Assembly: GCF_000717335.1 (NCBI RefSeq)
Contig: NZ_JNYZ01000007.1
Location: forward strand, 1 to 64,000
Direction of reading: 5' to 3'
Length of the DNA: 64,000 nucleotides
Source of the DNA: Amycolatopsis jejuensis
Lineage (GTDB): Bacteria; Actinomycetota; Actinomycetes; Mycobacteriales; Pseudonocardiaceae
The notes under the pieces were generated by a model. That model ran no database searches. It had not been told where the DNA came from and was given only the letters and a program-made list of their open reading frames with translations. Each line of letters starts with the position of its first letter. Position 1 is the first letter of the stretch. This document shows, in pieces, positions 1 through 8,059 of this stretch. Position numbers and translations under genes: made by a program.

Positions 1-90
1 GAGATCCGCGATGACATCCACGAAGCCTTCCTCAGCATCGCCTGCAGCATCATCTGCTGGCGCAGACTCAAGAAATACTCAATCTGTTAG
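1..90 (+). CDS. Transposase, C-terminal fragment (cut by window edge)
   Basis: Frame 1 reads thirty codons to a TAG stop at 88-90, and the peptide contains DDIHEAFLSIACSIICWRRL. A tail of the form HEAFL-x(6-8)-ICWRRL is what I recall for the C-terminus of IS5-type DDE transposases of actinomycetes, where the final Glu of the DDE triad lies just upstream. Only the end of the gene lies in the window, so completeness cannot be judged and the terminal inverted repeat was not identified. The next gene runs in the opposite direction. Assignment rests on this short stretch alone. Confidence 0.6.
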   Translation, partial: EIRDDIHEAFLSIACSIICWRRLKKYSIC

Positions 91-145
91 GACCTCTAAA
101 TCACCCCGTATCACCCCGAATCCGGCGCTCCGGCCTGCCGGTACC

Positions 146-430
146 TCACGACCGGCGCGAGGCCAGTGCCGCCAGCACGCGGGCCCGGGTCGGGACGTCC
201 AGGCGGCACCTCGCGCCCTCGGCCCGGCTCTCCGGGGTCATCACGTCGACGCCGTCCACCAGGATCGTCGGGGACGGGTAGTCGCCGATGCGTTCGATCA
301 CCTGTGCGTCGAGCCCCGCCTCGGCCAGGCAGTCCCGCAGCAGCAGGCGCGCCGGGGCCGCGTTCGGGCAGTCCGGGACGGTCAGGAGTTCGACCCGCAG
401 ACCCGCGACTTCCGGACCGGCTGTGCACAT
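146..430 (-). CDS. Small thioredoxin-fold protein (alkylmercury-lyase-like annotation family)
   Basis: A 94-residue cytosolic protein. Its core is a beta strand followed by a single-cysteine turn (LLTVPDCPN, about residues 14-22), then a helix rich in Leu/Ala, then SPTILVDGVDV, where the Pro after Ser-Pro-Thr resembles the cis-Pro strand of thioredoxin folds. Homologues are often labelled alkylmercury lyase or thioredoxin family in actinomycete genomes, without proof of mercury chemistry. I chose ATG at 430 because GGAGG lies six bases upstream; longer frames upstream have no such site. It is transcribed away from the FAD monooxygenase at 692. There are no other mercury-resistance genes nearby, so a redox or unknown role is safer. 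Confidence 0.6.
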   Translation of the reverse strand: MCTAGPEVAGLRVELLTVPDCPNAAPARLLLRDCLAEAGLDAQVIERIGDYPSPTILVDGVDVMTPESRAEGARCRLDVPTRARVLAALASRRS

Positions 431-691
431 GGCGGCCTCCGCTCTCCCGCACCAGAATGCCACGGAAGACGGCCGAACCCGCCTTCCCGTCCGAGGACCA
501 GGCGCTCGCCAATCCCCCAAGCCCGCGCAAGAACCACTTGACAATCCGCGTCCGGGGCAAGCTAGGCTGATCTTGGACGTCGAAAGCCACGGCCCGGTGG
601 GTAGTCCGGGCGGCGCGCAAGCGCTCGTACTCGCATCTCATGGTGCGTCCAGCCGTCCCTTTCTTTGCCGTATCGAGAAGGGGAATCTGCT
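431..691. other. Divergent intergenic region
   Basis: About 260 bases separate the leftward thioredoxin-fold gene from the rightward monooxygenase gene. Promoters for both must lie here or in the coding edge. I see ribosome-binding sites next to each start but no convincing promoter hexamers or operator palindrome. Open frames across it have the composition of shadows. Confidence 0.4.
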
Positions 692-1840
692 GTGTCTGCA
701 CATCTTCGGGTCCTGGTGATCGGTGCCGGAATCGGCGGGCTGGCGCTCGCGCAGGGGCTGCATCGCGCCGGGATCGACGTCACCGTCTGTGAGCGCGATC
801 CCGCCCCCACCGGCCGGCTGCAGGGTTACCGCCTGCGGCTCAACCAGGACGGGCTCGACGCGCTCGACCGGCTCCTCCCGCCCGGGCTCGCCCGCCTCAT
901 CTGGGACACGAGTTCATCGCCTTCGCGGAGCGGATACCGGCACGGGACGCCGTCCGGGGCCGAGCGCAACGTCGCGGTGAACCGGCTCACCCTCCGGCAG
1001 ATCCTCCTGCACGGGCTCGGCGACGTCGTCGAGTTCGGCCGCGACTGCACCGGTTACCAAGCCTGCCCCGACGGCACGGTCACCGCGACCTTCGCCGACG
1101 GTTCACAGCGCACCGCGGACGTGCTGGTCGCCGCCGACGGCGTGAACTCCGTGGTACGACGGCACTATCTCCCGCATGCGCAGGTGATGGACACCGGCGT
1201 CCGCATCATGTACGGCCGCTTCCCGCTCACCCGCGAAACCGCCGAGCTGGTCCCCGACGAGTGGTTCCAGCTGTACGCCCCGCTCTTCGGCCCGGATCAC
1301 CAGCACATCGGCATCGCGCCGGTCCACGCCCGCTGCGCCAACCCGGACCTGCCGACGGGACTCACCCTCACCGACACCGCCGACTACGTCATGTGCCTGT
1401 TCGCCGCCCGCACCGAACTCCTGCCCCCGGACGACGAACTCCGCACCGGCACCGGGCGCTGGCTCCGTGACCTGACCGCCGACCTGGCGCGCGCGTGGCA
1501 GCCGGCCGCCGCCGACCTGCTGGCCCGCGCCGAAACCGGCACGTTCTTCCCGATCTTCATGCGTTCCAGCGTCCCGCTCGAGCCGTGGCCCACCACGTCG
1601 GTCACCCTCCTCGGCGACGCGATCCACGCAATGAGCCCGGCAGTGGGCGTCGGCGCGAACACCGCCCTCCGCGACGCAGACCTGCTCACCGTCAAACTGA
1701 CCGAAGCGGAAAGCGGCGCGGACCTCATCACGGCCATCCGCGAGTACGAGACCACCATGATCGACTACGGCTTCGACGCGGTCCGCACGTCCGCGAAGTA
1801 CGGCGCGATCCGGATGGGGCAAACCCCGCTGCCGGGGTGA
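692..1840 (+). CDS. FAD-dependent monooxygenase (group A flavoprotein hydroxylase)
   Basis: A 382-residue flavoprotein of the PHBH/UbiH-like class, which uses NAD(P)H and O2 to hydroxylate or epoxidise a small organic substrate. Visible motifs in order: the dinucleotide-binding VIGAGIGGLALAQG at the N-terminus, the DG motif VAADGVNSVVR at about 145-155, and the FAD ribityl-binding GDAIHAMSPAVGVGANTALRD at about 310-330. GTG at 692 is preferred over an upstream ATG at 665 because GAGAAGGGG sits about seven bases before it and the Rossmann strand then starts nine residues in. It is a lone gene, converging with the thioredoxin gene at 1851 with only ten bases between stops. The substrate cannot be read from the sequence. 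Confidence 0.85.
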   Translation: MSAHLRVLVIGAGIGGLALAQGLHRAGIDVTVCERDPAPTGRLQGYRLRLNQDGLDALDRLLPPGLARLIWDTSSSPSRSGYRHGTPSGAERNVAVNRLTLRQILLHGLGDVVEFGRDCTGYQACPDGTVTATFADGSQRTADVLVAADGVNSVVRRHYLPHAQVMDTGVRIMYGRFPLTRETAELVPDEWFQLYAPLFGPDHQHIGIAPVHARCANPDLPTGLTLTDTADYVMCLFAARTELLPPDDELRTGTGRWLRDLTADLARAWQPAAADLLARAETGTFFPIFMRSSVPLEPWPTTSVTLLGDAIHAMSPAVGVGANTALRDADLLTVKLTEAESGADLITAIREYETTMIDYGFDAVRTSAKYGAIRMGQTPLPG

Positions 1841-1850
1841 AAATCCGCGG

Positions 1851-2183
1851 TCAGGAAGCGAGCGCGACGTGCTTGCCCACTGCTTCGCGGAGCTTGTCGT
1901 GTTTGCGCACAGTGACGGTGTCGACCACCTCGCCTCCGATGAAGAGGAGCATCGTGGGCAAGGCAAAAACGTCGTACTTGGCCGCGGTCTCCGGTGCTTC
2001 CGCGACGTCCACCTTGACCACGGTGATCTCCGGCGTGCTCTGCCCCAGCAGTTCCAGCTGGACGGCAAGCGGCCGGCAGAAACCGCAGTGCACGCCCCAG
2101 AAATCGACCAGTACCGGTTTGGCCGACTTCAGCACCAGCTCGTCGAAGTCGGCGTCGGTCGCGGGAATCGTGTGTTCGCTCAT
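1851..2183 (-). CDS. Thioredoxin with CGFC active site
   Basis: A complete 110-residue thioredoxin fold. The active-site strand reads DFWGVHCGFCRPL (about 27-39), where classical thioredoxins have WCGPC; Trp and both Cys are present but Pro is replaced by Phe and Trp is displaced by two residues. The cis-Pro loop FALPTMLLF (about 74-82) is intact, and the rest follows the usual length. It has no signal peptide, so it is cytoplasmic. It is the last gene of the leftward set containing the M16 peptidase pair, 15 bases after the stop of the degenerate subunit, which suggests co-transcription and a redox role for disulfides in the same substrate or proteins. The changed dipeptide would be expected to shift the redox potential; that is inference. 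Confidence 0.85.
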   Translation of the reverse strand: MSEHTIPATDADFDELVLKSAKPVLVDFWGVHCGFCRPLAVQLELLGQSTPEITVVKVDVAEAPETAAKYDVFALPTMLLFIGGEVVDTVTVRKHDKLREAVGKHVALAS

Positions 2184-2198
2184 GGCTTTCCTCTCGGT

Positions 2199-3521
2199 TC
2201 AGCTGATGATCAACGGCCCGGGCAGATGCCGGGCGACGGTGTCCGCGTCGCCGACGACGACGAGCGACAACGCGGACGGGACGTGCCGGGTGAAGGCCTC
2301 GGCCAGGTCCTCCGGGGTCAGGACGGCGAGGCGGCTGCGGACTTCGTCGAGATGCCCGGCAGGCAGGTCGTTGCCGACCAGCGCGGCATGCGCGCCCGCC
2401 ACCGCTTGCGCGTTCTGGTGGCGGACGGCGTCCGAGCCGAGCAGGTAGTCCACCGCGTCGTTCCGCTCCGCCGCGGTCGGTCCGGCTGCGGCGTATTCGG
2501 CGAGCAGGCGGAGCGTCTCGTTCACCGCCGCGCCGGTGACCGAAGTGTCGACCGCGGTCTCGATCACGAACATGCCGCCGCGCCGCCAGGGCCGCAGGCT
2601 CGCCCGCACCCCGTAGGTGTAGGCCCTGGCGGTGCGGAGCTCGGCCATCAAGCGGCTGGACATCCCGCCGCCGAGCGCGTGCACGGCGGCGAGCAGGGCC
2701 GGCCAGTCCGGGCTGCGCCGATCGATCGCCGCGGCGCCGAAAGCCAGGTGACTCTGCACCGATCCGGGCCGGTGAATGACCACAGTGGACGGGGCACGGA
2801 CCGGCGGCGCGGAAGCCGGGGCGACCTCTTCGGCCGGTGCCGACCACGCGCCGAACGCCGAATCCGCCGCGGCGAAGACAGCCTCCGCGGAGAACTCCCC
2901 GGCCAGCACCAGGGTCACGTTCGCCGGGCCGACGTACTTCCGGTGAAGGTCGGCGACCGGTGCCCGGCCGAGCCTGGCCAGCGACTCCTCGGTACCCCCG
3001 GCCGGCCGCGCGCACCGGGCCTCCGGCGCAACCCCGGCAGCGGCCAGCTCGAGCCCGGCGCGCGCGGCCGGGATGTCCATCGCCATCCGGTATTCGGCCC
3101 GCAGCCCCTCGATCTCGCCCCGGACCTGGTCGTCGGGAAAGACCGGCACGGACACGATTTCCGCCAGCAGGTCGAGGACCTCCGGCAGCATCCGCGGCAC
3201 GAACTCCAGGTCGGCGTACACCGCGTCGTGCCCGGTGCGGATCAGGTACTGCAGGCCACGGCGCTCGGCCGTCGCGGCGATCGCGTCCGCGTCGCGGAAA
3301 GTGCTGCCCTTGTCGAGGAGGCGGGCAAGCAGGGCCACCACCCCTTCCTCCGCCCGCGGCTCCACGTGCGACGGAAGGTCGAGCACCAGGGTCGCCGCCG
3401 CGAGCGCACCGGCGTGCCTGAGGTGGTGCACCCGCAAGCCGTTGGCCAGGGTCCGGGTTTCCGCGGCAGGGAAGCGCCAGGACGGATCGACGTCCACCAC
3501 CGGGCGCGAGGGCGCACTCAT
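2199..3521 (-). CDS. M16 peptidase-like protein, non-catalytic subunit
   Basis: A 440-residue M16 (pitrilysin/processing-peptidase) family protein. The position that carries the zinc motif HxxEH in active members reads ALLAR (about 63-67, in GVVALLARLLDKGS), so it cannot bind zinc in the usual way. The C-terminal half keeps the glycine-rich stretch and the Arg/Tyr segment GGGMSSRLMAELRTARAYTYG, which is typical of inactive partner subunits of two-chain M16B enzymes. The start ATG (3519-3521) overlaps the stop of the catalytic subunit by four bases (ATGA), indicating translational coupling and equal expression. It most likely forms a heterodimeric peptidase with the upstream protein. It lacks a signal peptide. 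Confidence 0.88.
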   Translation of the reverse strand: MSAPSRPVVDVDPSWRFPAAETRTLANGLRVHHLRHAGALAAATLVLDLPSHVEPRAEEGVVALLARLLDKGSTFRDADAIAATAERRGLQYLIRTGHDAVYADLEFVPRMLPEVLDLLAEIVSVPVFPDDQVRGEIEGLRAEYRMAMDIPAARAGLELAAAGVAPEARCARPAGGTEESLARLGRAPVADLHRKYVGPANVTLVLAGEFSAEAVFAAADSAFGAWSAPAEEVAPASAPPVRAPSTVVIHRPGSVQSHLAFGAAAIDRRSPDWPALLAAVHALGGGMSSRLMAELRTARAYTYGVRASLRPWRRGGMFVIETAVDTSVTGAAVNETLRLLAEYAAAGPTAAERNDAVDYLLGSDAVRHQNAQAVAGAHAALVGNDLPAGHLDEVRSRLAVLTPEDLAEAFTRHVPSALSLVVVGDADTVARHLPGPLIIS

Positions 3522-4777
3522 GAAGCCTCCTCGGGCAGGTAGGTCAGCTGTGCGCAGTGCTCGGGACCGAGCCAGGTCGCCGCGATCTTCGCGACGGCAT
3601 CGCCGGACACCGCCCGCCAGGCCGTCGCGCGGCGGTAGGCGCGGCCGGGTTCCCCGAACTGCAGCGTGGCCTGGGCCAGCGCATCCGCATGACCGTCGCA
3701 AGTGGACATTTCGCGCAGTGCGGCCAGCTCCAGCGCGGTCGCCGCGCGGGACACCTCGTCCTCGTCCGGACCGGTTACGGCGAGACTGGCGATCTCCTCG
3801 TCGACCGCCTCCTCGACGGCAGCAGCCGAACCGTCGCCAGGCAGCTGCACCGCAAGCAGGCCCATGGAAGTCCCGGCGAGCCGGTGCACCCAGCCGGACA
3901 CGCCCACTGCCGACCGTTCACCGCGCACGAGCCGCGCCTGCAGCCTGCTGCCCGGTCCGCCCGCGAGGATGTGCAACGCCATTTCCGCGCTGTCGCAGTC
4001 GGCGGTGCCATCGCCCGGTAGCCGCCACAGGCGGTACAGCGCCGTCATCGGCACCGGTTCCCTGCAGGTTTCCCGGATCGGGTCCGGCAGCGGTGCCAGC
4101 TGTGCGCGGTACGCCGCCGACGGCTCGTGCCCGCTCGGTGCGATGTCCGCGAAACACCGGGTCACCTCCTCGACCGCGGCTTCCGGATCGGCTGCGCCCA
4201 CGACGGTCACCACCGCGCGGTCCGGCGCGTAGTGCCGGGCGAGGAACCGGCGGAAACCGGCCAGGTCCATCGCATCGAGATGCGCCATGTCCCCGATGGG
4301 CGAGTGCGCATAGGCGTGGCCCGACGGGAAAAGCCGTGCCTGCAACCGTTCCACCGCGGTGCCGTAGGGCTGGTTGCAGGATTCCCGCCATTCGTTCTTG
4401 ACGACCTCGCGCTGGGTGTCCAGGCTGCGCTGGTTCAGCGCGGTGCCCAGGCTGCGCATCCGGTCGGCCTCGAGCCACAGCGCGAGCGGCAGCACTCCGC
4501 GCGGCACCGTCTCGAAATACGTCGTGCGATCGATCATCGTGAAGCCGTTGAGCCAGGCGCCGTACCGTTCCAGGCAGGCGAAGTGCTCACCGGCCGCGAC
4601 CCCGGCGGACCCCTCGAACATCAGGTGCTCGAAGAGGTGCGCGATCCCGGTCCGCTCCGGCGATTCGTCGCGGGAGCCCACGCGGTAGGTGACGTTGACG
4701 GCGACCGCGGCGCCGGGCTGTCCGGCGGCGACCACGGACAAGCCGTTGGGCAACCGGTGCAGCACAGGTCCGGCCAT
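3518..4777 (-). CDS. M16 zinc peptidase, catalytic subunit
   Basis: A 419-residue M16B metallopeptidase. The inverted zinc motif HLFEH is at residues 47-51, and a third ligand candidate, Glu129 (in KNEWRE), lies 78 residues after the second His, the normal spacing. The usual M16 landmark RVGSRDE precedes the motif and SPIGD follows. ATG at 4777 has GAGGA six bases upstream. The next gene, the degenerate subunit, overlaps it by four bases. Two-chain M16 peptidases of this build degrade peptides or trim leader peptides (PqqF/PqqG, AlbE/AlbF and the lanthipeptide proteases are known examples). Context with an ABC importer suggests processing of an imported peptide, but that is inference. Confidence 0.9.
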   Translation of the reverse strand: MAGPVLHRLPNGLSVVAAGQPGAAVAVNVTYRVGSRDESPERTGIAHLFEHLMFEGSAGVAAGEHFACLERYGAWLNGFTMIDRTTYFETVPRGVLPLALWLEADRMRSLGTALNQRSLDTQREVVKNEWRESCNQPYGTAVERLQARLFPSGHAYAHSPIGDMAHLDAMDLAGFRRFLARHYAPDRAVVTVVGAADPEAAVEEVTRCFADIAPSGHEPSAAYRAQLAPLPDPIRETCREPVPMTALYRLWRLPGDGTADCDSAEMALHILAGGPGSRLQARLVRGERSAVGVSGWVHRLAGTSMGLLAVQLPGDGSAAAVEEAVDEEIASLAVTGPDEDEVSRAATALELAALREMSTCDGHADALAQATLQFGEPGRAYRRATAWRAVSGDAVAKIAATWLGPEHCAQLTYLPEEAS

Positions 4778-4866
4778 GAGGATTCCTCGTTTCTGCGGCT
4801 GCTTTTCGGGCAGGGTGAAGGCACGCGCGTACGCCTCGGCGTGCGCGCCGGGAAAGGGAGTGCGGG

Positions 4867-5619
4867 TCAGCCGAGCGGCTCGGCCGGGACGACCGGGAGG
4901 TCGTCCTCGCCGATCGCGGTGGGCAGTTCGGTGGCGAGGTTGACCTCGGCCACGGCAGCGCTTTCCAGTACCGCGACGAGTGCCGTGCCGCGGATCCGTT
5001 CCGCGTGCCGGGCCGCCTCGGCGCGGGCCGTGTCCTGATCGCCGCGGACGATCGCGTCCGTCAGGTCCGCGACGTCCTTGCGCGGCACCGGAAGCACGCC
5101 ACTCAGCGCGTCGAGGAAGTAGTACCGCTGAAGTTTCAGCAGCACCCCGGCGAGCACCGCGGACAGTTCCCCGTTGCCGGACATCCGCGCGATCCGGAGG
5201 TGGAACTCGTAGTCCTCCGCGATGACGTCGCCGGCCGGGGCTTCCGGATACTCCCGGAGAGGCGCGGTTTCGTGCGGCACCTGGTCCGCGTGCTTCGCGG
5301 CCAGAGCCGCGGCTTCGGCGAAGAGCCAGCCCAGCATCGCGGTGAGGTCGCGCAGGCCGCCGACCGTCACCGCCGACACCAGATAGCCGGCGCGCGGCAG
5401 GGCCTGCAGCCAGCCCTGGCGGCGGAGCGCGGCGAGCGCTTCGCGCACCGGCGCTTTGCTCATCCCGAGCCGTCCGGCGATGTCGCCCTCGGAGTAGGTG
5501 GCGCCTGCCTGGAGATCGCCGGCGATGATCCGCCGCCGGATCTCGGCGTACGCGACATCGCTCATCGGCTGGTTCACCGGTTCGGCAGAAGACGGCTGCC
5601 GGCCCGAGCGCGATGACAC
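4867..5619 (-). CDS. GntR family regulator (FCD-type)
   Basis: A 250-residue repressor-type protein. The N-terminal winged helix-turn-helix runs from about 19 to 85 (AYAEIRRRIIAGDL, then MSKAPVREALAALRRQGWL), and the C-terminal all-helical FCD ligand domain contains YEFHLRIARMSGN with the metal-ligand His. I chose GTG at 5619 because GGGAGGT lies five bases before it; ATG at 5565 lacks a site. It sits between the M16 pair (90 bases downstream) and the CPPC thioredoxin-like gene (58 bases upstream), all on the same strand, so it is probably the local regulator of the peptidase/transport locus. The effector is unknown; FCD proteins usually bind carboxylates. Confidence 0.88.
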   Translation of the reverse strand: MSSRSGRQPSSAEPVNQPMSDVAYAEIRRRIIAGDLQAGATYSEGDIAGRLGMSKAPVREALAALRRQGWLQALPRAGYLVSAVTVGGLRDLTAMLGWLFAEAAALAAKHADQVPHETAPLREYPEAPAGDVIAEDYEFHLRIARMSGNGELSAVLAGVLLKLQRYYFLDALSGVLPVPRKDVADLTDAIVRGDQDTARAEAARHAERIRGTALVAVLESAAVAEVNLATELPTAIGEDDLPVVPAEPLG

Positions 5620-5677
5620 GAGGCACCTCCCACACTTCGACGACACCTGAGCATAGCAACTGCCCCGGCTGGACCGT

Positions 5678-6580
5678 TCAGGAACGCGCCGCTGCGCGCT
5701 GGAGCAACGGCGTCAACCCGGCTGCCGCCCAGCGGTCCTGGACGATGGTGTCCGGCAGCGCTTCCCGCACGTACTGAAGCGCCTCGTCGATCGCCGGGCC
5801 TGGCTCGCCCAGCAGGTAGATGCTGGCCACCCCGGACAGGCCGGCCAGCTTCCGCACTCCCACCGGGGTCAGCTTCGCCACGTAGATGCGTGCCGAACGG
5901 ATGCCGGTGAGCTCGAGAACGTGGTCCATCTTCTCGTCGTCGAGTTCTTCATCGCTCAGGGTGAGGTGGTCGGCGGCCCCCGAGAAGGCCGAGAGCGCGG
6001 CGTAGTCCGGCTTCGGCCCGCCGACCCGCGGCATCCAAGCCACCTGCAGGTACGTCTCCTCGCCTGCCGGGATGGTGGCCGTCCCGGTGAGCTCGCGGGT
6101 TTCCTCCGGGTCGCTGACGTCGAAGAGAGTCAGTCCGGCCGGACTGGGGTCCGGCAGGTGCACGGTCCGTTCCCGGGGGGTCTTGACGGCCCAGCCGGGA
6201 ACCGGCGGCAACGGCATTCCTTCCAGCGCGTCGAGCACGTCGGTGAGCAGTGCTTCGAGGGCGGCGGCGTCCTCCTCGCAGACCCACAGCACGGGCCGTC
6301 CGGAGGCGAACAGGGCGAAGAGGGGCATGGCGGTCATGGGGTACCGCCGGTGCAGCGGGTGGGTTTGCAGCTCCTGGGTTTCCTCGTCGATGGCCTGGTT
6401 GAGGCAGGCCATCCGCATCCGCCCGGCCAGCCGCTCCGCCATGGCGGCCAGCGGTTCGGTCATCTCGACGCAGGGTGGGCAGTCGTCCTGGCGGAAGTAG
6501 GCCAGCAGGGGCCGGGAGTCCGCGGCGGCGAGTGCCGCGTCGAACTCGTCCTCGGTCATCTGGGGGACGAAATCGGTCAT
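5678..6580 (-). CDS. Thioredoxin-like CPPC protein with a leucine-rich C-terminal half
   Basis: A 300-residue cytosolic protein. Residues 1 to about 110 form a thioredoxin-like domain: FRQDDCPPCVEM gives the CPPC redox pair at 34-37, and TAMPLFALF gives the cis-Pro at 86. A proline-rich linker (PLPPVPG) follows. The remainder (about 145-300) is not a family I recognise; it includes an acidic stretch SDEELDDEKMDHV and two leucine-rich segments spaced about 25 residues apart, ending in VASIYLLGE, which look like degenerate leucine-rich repeats. It lies between the substrate-binding lipoprotein gene and the GntR gene, in the same direction. It may be a redox partner for the peptidase substrate. 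ATG at 6580 has AAAGG upstream. Confidence 0.7.
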   Translation of the reverse strand: MTDFVPQMTEDEFDAALAAADSRPLLAYFRQDDCPPCVEMTEPLAAMAERLAGRMRMACLNQAIDEETQELQTHPLHRRYPMTAMPLFALFASGRPVLWVCEEDAAALEALLTDVLDALEGMPLPPVPGWAVKTPRERTVHLPDPSPAGLTLFDVSDPEETRELTGTATIPAGEETYLQVAWMPRVGGPKPDYAALSAFSGAADHLTLSDEELDDEKMDHVLELTGIRSARIYVAKLTPVGVRKLAGLSGVASIYLLGEPGPAIDEALQYVREALPDTIVQDRWAAAGLTPLLQRAAARS

Positions 6581-6607
6581 GTGCTTGCCTTTCGTGAACG
6601 GTGCTGA

Positions 6608-7948
6608 TCAGGATGGGAGGTCGGCGGGCGTACCCGTGGGGCGGTAACAGGAGCAGTCCGGCCGGTAGGCGAGCGGCTGCACGGCGGCCGTCCCACCCTG
6701 GTCACCCGGCCCGTAGCGGTTCGCGAAACCGCGCATGGCCGGGAACGACCCGATTTTCTGCAGACCGGCGGCGAACGCTTCGGCGTTGACGAAGCTGCTT
6801 CCGCTGCGTTCGAGCGCAGCCGCGACGAGGTCGAGCGACTGGCACAGGTCGAGCCCGGTGGTCCGGCCGGTCTCCTTCGCCTGCGGGTCCCCACCGGCCC
6901 GGTCGATCGCCTCGAGACAGCGCCGTGCGCTTGCGTTGTCCCGCTTCAGATCGGCGACGGCCTGCTCGTTGTCGGCGAGGCTGTCGCCCTCCATCCGCCG
7001 CCATTCGATCGGCGTCGCGGCGGCCCGGAGCGCCGGGTCCGCCCCGAAGGCGACCATGGCTCCCGCGACGTGCGCCGAGGCCGCGATCCGCGGGAAGTAC
7101 TGCTGTTTCCCGGCTTCGAGCAAGAGATCCGGCAGCGCCCCCGTCGCGTCGCCGACCAGCACGACGCGGTCGGCTCCGGATGTTTTGAGCTTCAGCACGA
7201 GATCGAGCGCCGCCGCTTTGCCCGCCGCGGCATCGGCCGGAAGCGAGTGGACGTCCGGCTTCGGCGCCCCGGCCGCGACGAGACCCGACTCCAGCAGCTT
7301 GGGGATCTCCGGATCGGGCGGCTCGGCACCGTGGTAGGACTGGTCGATCACGACCGCGACCCGGCCGGCGCCGGCCAGCCAGCCGGTCTGCTGCAGGATG
7401 CGCGGCCAGCTGCGGGCCAGCCGCGTGTCGGTGAGCAGGTCGATGCCCGCGGTGGCGGGCGCGTTCCGGAACACCGCCGCGGTGCCGAAGCCCCCGGCGA
7501 GGATGCCCACGATGCCGCGAGAGTTCAGGCACGAGGTCAGCACCGACGGCGGGCGCGTGATGCCGAGCACCGCGAACACGGCGGGCTGCTGTGCGGCGAT
7601 CGCAGCGCACTCGGCCTGCGCGAGCGTGCTGTCCCCGGAGGCTTCGCCTGCCTGATTCACCAGCCGGATCTTGCGGTGCGCGATGCCACCACGGTCGTTG
7701 TACATCGCCACGATCGCGTCCCGGACCGCGGTCCCGTTGTCGCTGCCACCCGTGGTCGCGAGGCCGCCGGACCCGGGAACGGCGAACGTGATCGTGTCCG
7801 CGTCGACGCCCGGCCCGTTCTTCTCCGGGATCGCGCCGGTGCCGCCCTGCTGCCCGGCCTGTCCGGTCGCCGCGCATCCGGTGACCAGAAGTGCGGCCAG
7901 CAACGGGAAAGCCCGCCGCCCGGCCGGCGTGGTGCGGATTGGCTTCAT
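6608..7948 (-). CDS. ABC-type substrate-binding lipoprotein (branched-chain amino-acid/periplasmic type I fold)
   Basis: About 446 residues. A basic n-region, a hydrophobic stretch AFPLLAALLV and the lipobox LVTGC (Cys25) mark it as a membrane-anchored lipoprotein outside the cell. The mature part has the LivJ/Peripla_BP_6 layout: an opening strand after ADTITFAVPGSGG, the segment for NDRGGIAHRKIRLV early in lobe 1, and VLVGDATGALPDLL in lobe 2. It probably delivers ligand to the Liv-type importer encoded divergently at 8569-13625. ATG at 7948 puts the signal peptide at normal length; ATG at 7960 is possible. Several cysteines in the last third (SCYR, DLCQ, RRCLE) could form disulfides, unusual for this family and in keeping with neighbouring thioredoxins. 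Confidence 0.82.
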   Translation of the reverse strand: MKPIRTTPAGRRAFPLLAALLVTGCAATGQAGQQGGTGAIPEKNGPGVDADTITFAVPGSGGLATTGGSDNGTAVRDAIVAMYNDRGGIAHRKIRLVNQAGEASGDSTLAQAECAAIAAQQPAVFAVLGITRPPSVLTSCLNSRGIVGILAGGFGTAAVFRNAPATAGIDLLTDTRLARSWPRILQQTGWLAGAGRVAVVIDQSYHGAEPPDPEIPKLLESGLVAAGAPKPDVHSLPADAAAGKAAALDLVLKLKTSGADRVVLVGDATGALPDLLLEAGKQQYFPRIAASAHVAGAMVAFGADPALRAAATPIEWRRMEGDSLADNEQAVADLKRDNASARRCLEAIDRAGGDPQAKETGRTTGLDLCQSLDLVAAALERSGSSFVNAEAFAAGLQKIGSFPAMRGFANRYGPGDQGGTAAVQPLAYRPDCSCYRPTGTPADLPS

Positions 7949-8059
7949 GACGACCACCATGCCGCGCGATCTTCGAAGCTGTCAAGTTCAATTTATCTAA
8001 TTATTAAGTCCAGTCTGCTTCACTGCGAATACCAGGCACTCTCCCGAGAGGAGAAGGAC
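7949..8059. promoter_or_regulatory. Divergent promoter region with AT-rich island
   Basis: The 111 bases between the binding-protein gene and the small lipoprotein gene contain an A/T-rich island at about 7986-8009, striking in a genome near 70% GC. Promoters for both transcription units must lie here. I could not fit a convincing pair of hexamers on either strand, so the exact promoter is left open; it is the most likely binding site for the GntR protein of the locus. Confidence 0.5.

Noticed and set aside
146..430. Mercury resistance (alkylmercury lyase)
   Set aside because: The protein is too short for MerB, has one Cys in the DCPN turn and no mer genes nearby, so only the fold is claimed.
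4778..4866. A possible small precursor peptide between the GntR gene and the M16 pair
   Set aside because: The frame upstream of the M16 start is open but has no ATG, GTG or TTG start with a ribosome-binding site, and no leader-like motif was visible.
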